Source: Kiritimatiellales bacterium (GTDB taxonomy: Bacteria; Verrucomicrobiota; Kiritimatiellia; Kiritimatiellales; Pontiellaceae). From it: a DNA stretch of 6,878 nt. Location of the stretch: NCBI GenBank assembly GCA_021734595.1, contig JAIPIO010000215.1, positions 1 through 6,878 of the forward strand, in the 5' to 3' direction. Position numbers and translations under genes: made by a program. Positions within the stretch are counted from its first letter, which is position 1; every line of letters begins with the position of its first letter. Below are positions 1 through 4,903 of the stretch, one piece after another. The notes below the pieces were generated by a model. It did no database searches. It was not told the DNA's origin and saw only the letters and a program-made list of their open reading frames with translations.

Positions 1-79
1 GTGGTCGCATCCTGCCTTAGTCGGCAACCGCCTGTACATTCGCAATTCGCTGGCCGTCTATTGCTTCCTGCTGGATTGA
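1..79 (+). CDS. C-terminal end of a PQQ-like beta-propeller repeat protein (partial)
   Basis: The frame open from base 2 encodes WSHPALVGNRLYIRN followed by SLAVYCFLLD, and ends at TGA 77-79; only these last 25 residues are in the window. The pattern W-x-H-P-x-x-x-x-x-R-L-Y-x-R and a final strand ending Y-C-F-L-L-D is what is usually seen at the C-terminus of PQQ-binding-like (BamB-like) beta-propeller proteins, where the last blade closes the ring. These proteins are normally exported or periplasmic. That assignment rests on a short fragment and is family knowledge plus inference. The gene converges on the rhomboid gene. Its last codons contain a CTGGAT half-site (71-76), and a full copy of the dispersed palindrome begins three bases after the stop. 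Confidence 0.55.
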   Translation, partial: WSHPALVGNRLYIRNSLAVYCFLLD

Positions 80-82
80 CAT

Positions 83-97
83 TTCCAACCATTGGAG
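83..97. repeat. Dispersed palindrome copy 1 (TTCCAACCATTGGAG)
   Basis: This is a near-perfect 15-bp dyad of the TTCCARNNNYTGGAA type with the last base changed (G for A). It starts three bases after the beta-propeller stop codon. A half-site, CTGGAT at 71-76, lies exactly 21 bp upstream of its right half, matching the 21-bp spacing seen at 342-389. Confidence 0.75.
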
Positions 98-127
98 CTT
101 CTTGCCGCGAAGCATAATTTTCAACAG

Positions 128-146
128 AAAATAGTGCCGACGGCAC
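128..146 (-). terminator. Weak candidate terminator for the rhomboid transcript
   Basis: Read on the minus strand, the sequence GTGCCGTCGGCAC can fold into a 5-bp GC-rich stem with a 3-nt loop and is followed by TATTTTC. That order (hairpin, then a T-rich run) fits a weak intrinsic terminator downstream of the rhomboid gene. The stem is short and the T run is interrupted, so this is tentative. Confidence 0.25.
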
Positions 147-341
147 GGTTCAAACCCTTTCCTTCAACCGATAAATCATTTCTTTCCACTCTCCGTCCGT
201 CAGCACACGGACTTTGAGTGTACTACATAGGAAGTTCACCACGAAGCCTCTACGTAGTTCCATCGGAGTCCGTCAACCGACGGATGGAGATGGTCTTCCT
301 GAAATTCCCTGCCCGCTTTGGCTCGTTTCGCAAGAAGCTCA

Positions 342-389
342 TTGGAAGAGGTTTTCCAGGCATTGGAAAAACCGTTCCAACGGTTGGAA
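342..389. repeat. Phased cluster of palindrome copies 2 and 3
   Basis: Two full dyads, TTCCAGGCATTGGAA (354-368) and TTCCAACGGTTGGAA (375-389), are preceded by a lone half-site TTGGAA (342-347). The three TTGGAA halves start at 342, 363 and 384, exactly 21 bp apart, so the array has a 21-bp period. The last copy ends on the base next to the rhomboid stop codon (390-392). Copy 3 is a perfect palindrome with a 3-base centre; copy 2 has one mismatch in its inner pair. Confidence 0.85.
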
Positions 390-1172
390 TCAGTTGCGTG
401 TGGCCTGCTTGAGCATCTCGCGTTCCCGGTGCGTCAACGCCCCCATGCCCTGCGACCCGTTTTTATCCAGAATGCGGTAGATTTCCGCTCTGGAGATGCG
501 GGTGGCGGATGCGGCGGTGGCCGGGGGGGCGGGCGCAGCCCGGCGGAACTTCTGCCGCCATAAACGGATCAAGTTCGGATGCGACAGGGTCAGTGCATAG
601 ACATAACCGGCAATTCCACCCGCCAGATGCGCGGCGTTGGCGATCCCGCCGATATGCGCGTTGCCAATGGTTTCCGACAGTTCCCATATGGCGAGAATGA
701 TCACCAGCAGCCACGCTTTGACCGGAATAACCAACCACAGCAGCAGCGTGGCATTCGGGTAAAACGCCGCAAACGCTCCCAGCACCCCCATCACGGCGCC
801 CGAAGCGCCCAGACAGTGCGTATAACCGGGTGCCAGCAGCGACCAACCCAACCCGCCGAGAATGCCGCTCATGATGTACATCACCAGAAACCGGTAAGAG
901 CCCATGGTTCGTTCAGTCACCGGACCCAGAAAGAAAAGTCCCAGCATATTCATCAGCAAATGGGTCAGGTTTGCATGGACAAACATATAGGTGAAAAGCT
1001 GTCCAAACGCCAGATGCCGGTACCACTCGGCGCTGAGCGCAAAAAAGCGGGTCAAGGGAATCCGGAAAACGGCCTCCAGGAGGAAAACAGTGACATTGAC
1101 GATCAGCAACACCTTTACGGCCGGAGTGATGGCGCGCATGCTTCCTATATTGCTGGGTTCTCTATACTGCAT
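390..1172 (-). CDS. Rhomboid family intramembrane serine protease
   Basis: This is a 260-residue integral membrane protease that would cut transmembrane substrates within the inner membrane. Hydrophobic segments begin at about residue 18, and the core carries the rhomboid signatures: HxxxN at H71-N75, the nucleophile S124 in GASGAVMG, and the second catalytic residue H182 in AHLAGG. About six membrane segments are expected up to residue 195. The C-terminal part (about 205-260) is a basic, Ala/Pro-rich linker followed by RISRAEIYRILDKNG and LTHREREML. This resembles the small helical DUF6576 tail found on many bacterial rhomboids. The ATG at 1172 is preceded by AAAAGGGAATC, a fair ribosome site; a second ATG at residue 12 is also preceded by AGGAAGC. 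Substrates are not predictable from sequence. Confidence 0.9.
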   Translation of the reverse strand: MQYREPSNIGSMRAITPAVKVLLIVNVTVFLLEAVFRIPLTRFFALSAEWYRHLAFGQLFTYMFVHANLTHLLMNMLGLFFLGPVTERTMGSYRFLVMYIMSGILGGLGWSLLAPGYTHCLGASGAVMGVLGAFAAFYPNATLLLWLVIPVKAWLLVIILAIWELSETIGNAHIGGIANAAHLAGGIAGYVYALTLSHPNLIRLWRQKFRRAAPAPPATAASATRISRAEIYRILDKNGSQGMGALTHREREMLKQATRN

Positions 1173-1198
1173 GATTCCCTTTTGTTTAGATCCGTCAA

Positions 1199-1227
1199 AG
1201 TAGACTGCAATTCGTTGTCCCGGTCAA
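1199..1227 (-). promoter_or_regulatory. Candidate sigma-70-like promoter for the rhomboid gene
   Basis: On the minus strand TTGACC (1227-1222) is separated by 17 bp from TCTACT (1204-1199). These match the -35 and -10 consensus at five and four of six positions. The -10 box lies 26 bp upstream of the rhomboid ATG, giving a short leader of about 20 nt that includes the AAGGGA ribosome site. Confidence 0.4.
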
Positions 1228-1315
1228 TCCACCGCAAAACATATCACACCGTTCGACAACATACCGTATGCTCCGTTGAATATTCCTTTAACATCCTCCC
1301 GCCCCGACAAAAGCG

Positions 1316-1342
1316 CTTGCGCATTTCCAATGGCTGGATAAT
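1316..1342 (+). promoter_or_regulatory. Weak candidate promoter for queF, overlapped by the palindrome
   Basis: GATAAT (1337-1342) matches the -10 consensus at five of six positions. The best -35-like sequence, CTTGCG starting at 1316, is poor and leaves a 15-bp spacer, so this promoter would be weak or activator-dependent. The palindrome at 1325-1339 covers the spacer and the first bases of the -10 box, a position where a bound protein would normally repress. Confidence 0.25.
1325..1339. repeat. Dispersed palindrome copy 4 (TTCCAATGGCTGGAT)
   Basis: This copy has one outer change (T for the final A) and one inner-pair mismatch. It is the only copy found 5' of genes, 70 bp upstream of the queF ATG and within the candidate promoter. 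Its first 14 bases are identical to the copy at 3166-3180. Confidence 0.7.
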
Positions 1343-1376
1343 ATGGACTCCGAACCTTCTCGTAGAGCAATGGAGA

Positions 1377-1391
1377 CCCCGTCTTTCGGGG
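1377..1391 (+). other. Small GC-rich hairpin in the queF leader
   Basis: CCCCG-TCTTT-CGGGG is a perfect 5-bp stem with a 5-nt loop. It ends one base before the AAGGA (1393-1397) that is the likely queF ribosome site. It could tune ribosome access or act as an mRNA 5' structure. I looked for a preQ1 riboswitch here and could not match the class I, II or III layouts. Confidence 0.4.
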
Positions 1392-1408
1392 CAAGGATTG
1401 GATGAATT

Positions 1409-1825
1409 ATGACTGACGAAAAAAAACCGACCGGACTGACCCTGCTGAAAAAGGGTGAAACGCGCTACCCGGAATCACCGGACGAAGCTCGGATGGAAAC
1501 GTTTGAAAACGCCAGCCGGCAGCGGAATTACTGGATCACGTTTGAAACGGCCGAGTTCACCTCGCTCTGCCCCATCACCGGACAGCCCGACTTCGCCACC
1601 ATCCGCATCGAATACATCCCCGACGGGCTCTGCGTGGAAAGCAAGTCGTTGAAGCTCTATCTCTTCTCGTTCCGGCAGATCGGAACCTTCTACGAGGAGA
1701 TTGTCAACCGCATCTACAGCGATCTGGCAGAGCTGCTCAAGCCCCGCAGGCTGATTGTTTCCGGCAACTTCACCGCACGCGGCGGCATTACTTCAAATGT
1801 AAAGATCGACTCCGCCGAGGCCTAG
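1409..1825 (+). CDS. queF: NADPH-dependent 7-cyano-7-deazaguanine (preQ0) reductase, unimodular QueF type
   Basis: QueF reduces the nitrile of preQ0 to the aminomethyl group of preQ1, the last free-base step of queuosine synthesis in the cytoplasm. The 138-residue protein shows the catalytic Cys54 in FTSLCPITG, Asp61 in GQPDFATI, the QueF signature ESKSLKLYLFSFR (77-89) and the C-terminal FTARGGI. It belongs to the short tunnelling-fold, B. subtilis-like class but is shorter at the C-terminus. One oddity: the segment normally FHED reads FYEE here, so the His at the position of B. subtilis His96 is Tyr95, while the neighbouring Glu (96) is kept. The ATG at 1409 follows AAGGA with a rather long 11-nt spacing; the ATG seven bases earlier runs into a stop. 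It is alone on the plus strand, convergent with queD. Confidence 0.93.
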   Translation: MTDEKKPTGLTLLKKGETRYPESPDEARMETFENASRQRNYWITFETAEFTSLCPITGQPDFATIRIEYIPDGLCVESKSLKLYLFSFRQIGTFYEEIVNRIYSDLAELLKPRRLIVSGNFTARGGITSNVKIDSAEA

Positions 1826-2187
1826 TCACCGCAATAAACGCAGCCGCTGCCGGGGTTTTCCTTCACCACAATCTGGGAAAGCTGGGGAAGTCGGGGTTTA
1901 AGTTTATTCCAGAACCAGACCGCCATAATTTCGCTGGTGGGGTTTTGCAGTCCTTCGATTTCATTCAGAACCGAATGGTCCAGCTCATCGATAATGGGGT
2001 CAACGGCTTCGCTTAGCACATTGAAATCCAGTATCCAACCGCGCGATGGATCCACCTCCCCCTCCAGATGCACTTCCATCACAAAAGTGTGCCCGTGCAG
2101 GTTGCCGCATTTGTGGCCCTCGTCAACCCGCGTCAGGCGATGGGCTGCATCAAACTTGAATTCCTTGTAGATCCGCATTTTAGCCAT
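1822..2187 (-). CDS. queD: 6-carboxy-5,6,7,8-tetrahydropterin synthase QueD
   Basis: QueD converts 7,8-dihydroneopterin triphosphate to 6-carboxytetrahydropterin, the first committed step of 7-deazaguanine synthesis. The 121-residue protein belongs to the PTPS tunnelling fold. The zinc ligands are visible as H16 (DAAH) and H31 and H33 (NLHGH). The catalytic residues are C27 (KCGN) and D70-H71 (ELDH), and the pterin-anchoring Glu is E110 (VVKENP). Length and motifs are normal for QueD rather than animal PTPS, and the adjacent queE and queC confirm it. The ATG lies 3 bp after the queC stop, with GAGGA inside the end of queC as ribosome site. Its TAG stop overlaps the queF TAG on the other strand, so no terminator fits between them. 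Confidence 0.95.
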   Translation of the reverse strand: MAKMRIYKEFKFDAAHRLTRVDEGHKCGNLHGHTFVMEVHLEGEVDPSRGWILDFNVLSEAVDPIIDELDHSVLNEIEGLQNPTSEIMAVWFWNKLKPRLPQLSQIVVKENPGSGCVYCGD

Positions 2188-2190
2188 GGT

Positions 2191-2886
2191 TCAATCCTCA
2201 ATATATTTTCGCGGGTCGGCACACCCGGCTTCTTCAAAACCCTTCAACCGCAACAGGCAGGAATCGCAGTGTCCGCACGCGCGCCCGTCCGGTGCCGGGT
2301 CGTAGCAGCTGCTCGTCTGGCTGTAATCGACACCCAGTGCATTGCCGCGTTTAATAATTTCCGCTTTGGTCAGCTTAATCAGCGGCGCATGAATGCGTAG
2401 GCGGTTTCCCGATACGCCCGCCACGGTCGCCAGGTTCGCCATCGCTTCATACGCTTCGATAAATTCGGGACGGCAATCGGGATACCCGCTGTAATCCAGC
2501 GCGTTGACCCCGATGAAAATGTCGTGCGCACCCAGCACCTCGGCCCAGGCCACGGCAAAGGAGAGAAACACCGTGTTCCGCGCCGGCACATAGGTCACCG
2601 GAACGTCATCCGTCAGTTCATCCACATGGCCGTGCTTGGGCACCGCGATGTCATCCGTCAGGGCCGATCCGCTGAACGACACCGGGTCGATATCCACCAT
2701 CCGATGTTCAACCGCCGAAGTCGTCGCCTGCCGGACCGCACATTCCAGCTCGACCGCATGCCGCTGCCCGTAGCGGAACGACATCGCATACGCCTCATAG
2801 CCCTCGATCCGCGCAATCGCCAGCGCCGTGGCGGAATCCAGGCCCCCGCTCAGCAACACGACCGCTCTTTTCTTGGTTTCATCCAT
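2191..2886 (-). CDS. queC: 7-cyano-7-deazaguanine (preQ0) synthase QueC
   Basis: QueC uses ATP and ammonia to turn 7-carboxy-7-deazaguanine into the nitrile preQ0. The protein starts with the PP-loop ATPase motif VVLLSGGLDSAT (9-20). It carries the family signatures YVPARNTVFLS (99-109) and DYSGYPDCRPEF (131-142), and ends with a four-cysteine zinc site (C194, C204, C207, C210 in CGHCDSC). The chosen ATG gives 231 residues, the same length as the E. coli enzyme. The frame stays open for another 27 codons upstream, but those codons overlap queE and lack family similarity. The start is 2 bp after the queE stop, with only a weak ribosome site, so translation is probably coupled to queE. Confidence 0.96.
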   Translation of the reverse strand: MDETKKRAVVLLSGGLDSATALAIARIEGYEAYAMSFRYGQRHAVELECAVRQATTSAVEHRMVDIDPVSFSGSALTDDIAVPKHGHVDELTDDVPVTYVPARNTVFLSFAVAWAEVLGAHDIFIGVNALDYSGYPDCRPEFIEAYEAMANLATVAGVSGNRLRIHAPLIKLTKAEIIKRGNALGVDYSQTSSCYDPAPDGRACGHCDSCLLRLKGFEEAGCADPRKYIED

Positions 2887-2888
2887 TA

Positions 2889-3620
2889 TTACAACATTTC
2901 CATCGTTTTGTGGCACTGCGGGATAATCCGCACATCGGATAGCAGCTTGCAAGCCGTTTCCTGCCATTTCAGCAGCTGGCCCACGGAAGGAACCGCTGCG
3001 GTTTTCTCCGCGGCGCTCATCGGCTGGAGCACCAGCAGCGTTTCCGGGCCGCCCGCTTCCCGGATCCCCTCCACTGCGCTGAAAAACTCGTCATCGTCCG
3101 TCTCTGCGGAAAGAACCGTCTTAACAAAAACCTCCGCCCCGCGCTCGCGGCAGATTTTCAGGAACTTCCAATGGCTGGAAAAATTTTCCTGCTGTTTTCC
3201 AACGCTTGGAAGTTTTACATCCATCGCCACCACATCGATCCATTCAATCAGGGCCTGCAGCTGCTCCGGGTGATCACCGCTCGTTTCGAGATAGATGCTG
3301 CTCTCCAGCCGCGGAAAAAGTTCCCGCAGGAAATCCGACTGCAGCAGCGGTTCGCCGCCCGTAATGGAAATCCGGCGATGTCCGCTGAATGCCCCAATCA
3401 AACCGGCCAGCTCATCCACTGACAGCGGATTGGGCAACTGCTCGAATGTTCCAGACCCTGGCACTTTTTCAACGGAGACCGTTTCGGTCTGTTCCACCGG
3501 CGTGTCGCAGTAGAAGCAGTCGCGATGGCAACCGCAGAACCGCAGGAACAGGTGCCGCTCGCCCACATACGGCCCCTCGCCCTGGATTGAACTGAATATT
3601 TCTGACAACCACGCTTTCAT
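2889..3620 (-). CDS. queE: 7-carboxy-7-deazaguanine synthase QueE (radical SAM)
   Basis: QueE is a radical SAM enzyme that contracts 6-carboxytetrahydropterin to 7-carboxy-7-deazaguanine. The N-terminus MKAWLSEIFSSIQGEGPYVG and the CX3CX2C cluster motif (C31, C35, C38 within CHRDCFYCDT) are diagnostic. SAM-binding TGGEPLLQ (87-94), LETSG (111-115), MDVKLP (133-138) and VLQPMS (197-202) follow in the expected order. An extra Cys29 precedes the cluster motif. At 243 residues it is slightly longer than the shortest homologues, with an expanded stretch (about 41-66) after the cluster. Two copies of the dispersed palindrome lie inside the gene, encoding LPSVGK (137-142) and FSSHWK (147-152), a variable linker after the conserved KLP. 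The start is 3 bp after the gph-like stop. Confidence 0.95.
   Translation of the reverse strand: MKAWLSEIFSSIQGEGPYVGERHLFLRFCGCHRDCFYCDTPVEQTETVSVEKVPGSGTFEQLPNPLSVDELAGLIGAFSGHRRISITGGEPLLQSDFLRELFPRLESSIYLETSGDHPEQLQALIEWIDVVAMDVKLPSVGKQQENFSSHWKFLKICRERGAEVFVKTVLSAETDDDEFFSAVEGIREAGGPETLLVLQPMSAAEKTAAVPSVGQLLKWQETACKLLSDVRIIPQCHKTMEML
3166..3211. repeat. Palindrome copies 5 and 6 inside queE
   Basis: TTCCAATGGCTGGAA (3166-3180) and TTCCAACGCTTGGAA (3197-3211) lie 31 bp apart, about three turns of DNA. Between them GGAAAAATTTTCC (3177-3189) is a further odd-centred palindrome. They are read in two different codon phases by queE, as CTT-CCA-AGC (Leu-Pro-Ser) and TCC-AGC-CAT (Ser-Ser-His). 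Confidence 0.85.
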
Positions 3621-3623
3621 CGG

Positions 3624-4265
3624 TTAAACAAAGTACGCCGTGAGCTCCGAAAAAGAAGCAAAATATTCATCCGCCGTATAGTCCTGCGCGTTGCCGAAGC
3701 CATACGTCACCAAAGCGCTTTTGACACCGGCGTTCTGCGCCGCCGCCAGGTCGGTATAGTGGTCTCCGATCATCCAGGCATTGGAAACATCGATACCCGT
3801 TGTTTCCAGACATTGGAAAATCCCGCCGGGCTGCGGTTTCAGCTCCGCCACATCGCCCCCTCCCAGAATTTCCGAAAAGTGCGCGGCCAACCCGAAATGT
3901 TCCATGATTTCCCGGCTGGCGTCCCCCGGCTTGTTGGTCAGCAGCGCCAGTTTATGCCCTGCTGCGGCCAGCTGGCGCAACCCGGCTGAAACACCGTCGT
4001 AAAGCGTTGTATGCACCGTCAAATGGGAAACATAATAGTCGCGGTTGATCCGCATGGCCTCTTCGACATCCACATCCGCCGCATCGTGCAGCGACCGCTC
4101 CACCAGTTTCCGCACGCCATTGCCGATATAGCCCGATATCGCATCTGCCGGCAGCGGCGGCAGCCCGTAGTTCGCCCGCATATGGTTCACCCCTGCCGCC
4201 AGATCGGCGCGGGAATCGATCAGGGTCCCGTCCAGATCAAATACAAGTAATTGCGGTTTGGTCAT
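3624..4265 (-). CDS. HAD family hydrolase, phosphoglycolate phosphatase-like
   Basis: This is a 213-residue cytoplasmic HAD subfamily IA phosphatase. Motif I is VFDLDGTLIDS with nucleophile D10 and D12; motif II is LLTN (T110); the motif III lysine is K143 (ELKPQP); motif IV is MIGDHYTD (D168, D172). The helical cap between residues 20 and 85 with SGYIGNGVRKLVERSL is typical of Gph, which hydrolyses 2-phosphoglycolate. The substrate of a stand-alone homologue cannot be settled from sequence. The chosen ATG overlaps the preceding TGA as ATGA and has a strong GGAGG; an in-frame start 11 codons earlier is less likely. Two palindrome copies encode FQCLE (150-154) and VSNAWM (160-165). Confidence 0.88.
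   Translation of the reverse strand: MTKPQLLVFDLDGTLIDSRADLAAGVNHMRANYGLPPLPADAISGYIGNGVRKLVERSLHDAADVDVEEAMRINRDYYVSHLTVHTTLYDGVSAGLRQLAAAGHKLALLTNKPGDASREIMEHFGLAAHFSEILGGGDVAELKPQPGGIFQCLETTGIDVSNAWMIGDHYTDLAAAQNAGVKSALVTYGFGNAQDYTADEYFASFSELTAYFV
3772..3818. repeat. Palindrome copies 7 and 8 inside the gph-like gene
   Basis: ATCCAGGCATTGGAA (3772-3786, one outer change) and TTCCAGACATTGGAA (3804-3818) lie 32 bp apart, again about three helical turns. Copy 7 sits in the conserved region just before motif IV and uses codons for Ser-Asn-Ala-Trp; copy 8 encodes Phe-Gln-Cys-Leu-Glu. Confidence 0.8.
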
Positions 4266-4903
4266 GCGTCCTCCGATAGTTTCAAAAGCTCTTTCCACGA
4301 TAAAAACGGGATATCCGGCGGGTACTTCAGCGTCTGCCCGTTGTTGACCGCCACCACGTTTGCGCCGGCGGCCAGCGCGGCTTCCACGCCCATCAGCTGG
4401 TCCTCAAACACCAGCGTCTTGAGCGGATCGGCCTGAAGCCGCTGGAGTGTAATTTCCACAATCTCCGGGTCCGGCTTGCGGTTCTTCACCTCCGACGCGG
4501 TCGTAACGCAGTCGAAGAGGTGGAAAATCCCCGCCTCTTCCATCGCGGGCTGCACGAAATGGATGGGCGAATTGGTGGCCAGCCCAAAAGGCACCCGGCC
4601 ATGCCAGCGTTCGAGGAATTCCCGCGCCCCCTCGAAAAGCTCTGCCTTAAAGGTCGCCTTCACATGCTCCCGCTTGCGCAGCAGCACTTCCTGTGGCGAC
4701 AGCCTAAGGCCATGGCGCTTGTTCAGCACGTCCGCAAAGATCGTGCTGTGCATAGAGAAAAACTCGCAATGTTCCTCAGGCTTCAGTTCATATCCGCTCA
4801 GATCCATCACTGCGGCTGCAAACGACTGCGCATGATACCTCTCGGAATCCAGCACCGTTCCATCCATGTCAAAAATAAAAGCTTCAAATTCTTTTAGATT
4901 CAT
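4262..4903 (-). CDS. HAD family hydrolase, beta-phosphoglucomutase/sugar-phosphatase-like
   Basis: This is a second HAD subfamily IA enzyme, 213 residues long from the chosen ATG. Motif I is FIFDMDGTVLDSERYH (D12, D14), motif II LATNS (T110), motif III lysine K143 (NRKPDP) and motif IV VFEDQLMGVEAA (E167, D168). The DGTVLDSERYH start and FEDxxxGVxAA end are typical of the group holding beta-phosphoglucomutase and YqaB-type sugar phosphatases, so a small sugar phosphate is a likely substrate. A phosphatase is as possible as a mutase. The start overlaps the end of miaB by 20 bp; the same frame also offers ATG two codons and TTG four codons upstream, so the start is uncertain by a few residues. 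It shares the bases ATGA with the next gene. Confidence 0.87.
   Translation of the reverse strand: MNLKEFEAFIFDMDGTVLDSERYHAQSFAAAVMDLSGYELKPEEHCEFFSMHSTIFADVLNKRHGLRLSPQEVLLRKREHVKATFKAELFEGAREFLERWHGRVPFGLATNSPIHFVQPAMEEAGIFHLFDCVTTASEVKNRKPDPEIVEITLQRLQADPLKTLVFEDQLMGVEAALAAGANVVAVNNGQTLKYPPDIPFLSWKELLKLSEDA
4270..4274 (-). promoter_or_regulatory. Strong ribosome binding site that fixes the gph-like start
   Basis: Read on the minus strand, GGAGG is followed by four bases and then ATG (4265-4263). It is the best ribosome site among the junctions of the cluster and supports the internal ATG over the upstream in-frame start. Confidence 0.7.

Larger units (their letters stand above)
80..389. 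other. Convergent intergenic region with many small inverted repeats
   Basis: This 310-bp stretch separates the 3' ends of the beta-propeller gene and the rhomboid gene. It holds three copies of the dispersed palindrome (83-97, 354-368, 375-389). It also holds four other perfect inverted repeats: ATTTTC-AACA-GAAAAT (117-132), GTGCCG-A-CGGCAC (134-146), GTCCGT-6 nt-ACGGAC (195-212) and TCCGTC-AACC-GACGGA (269-284), plus the 8-bp palindrome CTACGTAG (250-257). No convincing gene is present. Two short overlapping minus-strand frames (342-250, 30 aa; 263-150, 37 aa) could be a frameshifted remnant of a protein or repeat, but I recognise neither. Confidence 0.6.
1173..1408. other. Divergent intergenic region between rhomboid and queF
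   Basis: This 236-bp region must contain the promoters for both the minus-strand rhomboid gene and plus-strand queF. It contains a candidate rhomboid promoter (1199-1227), a copy of the dispersed palindrome (1325-1339) overlapping a candidate queF -10 box, and a small GC hairpin (1377-1391) just before the queF ribosome site. I see no gene in it. Confidence 0.6.

Noticed and set aside
150..263. Small minus-strand gene of 37 codons
   Set aside because: No ribosome site or recognisable family; overlaps another short frame and several inverted repeats, so it is mentioned only as a possible remnant.
83..389. CRISPR array from the repeated palindromes
   Set aside because: Units are only 15 bp, spacing is 21-32 bp in scattered pairs, there are no spacers of constant length and no cas genes.
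1311..1318. AAGCGCTT palindrome as a LacI/CcpA-type operator
   Set aside because: Only the 8-bp core matches, the flanks do not follow such consensus sequences, and no regulator gene is near.
1340..1411. preQ1 riboswitch upstream of queF
   Set aside because: The leader has a small hairpin but no C-rich loop with A-rich tail (class I), and no pseudoknot layout I can match to class II or III.
579..1412. Plus-strand open frame (277 codons) opposite the rhomboid gene
   Set aside because: Its translation is Gln/His/Arg-rich without any recognisable motif, and it lies over clear rhomboid catalytic motifs on the other strand.
2887..2967. Upstream extension of queC by 27 codons
   Set aside because: It would overlap the end of queE, and the added residues do not resemble QueC; the ATG at 2886 gives the normal family length.
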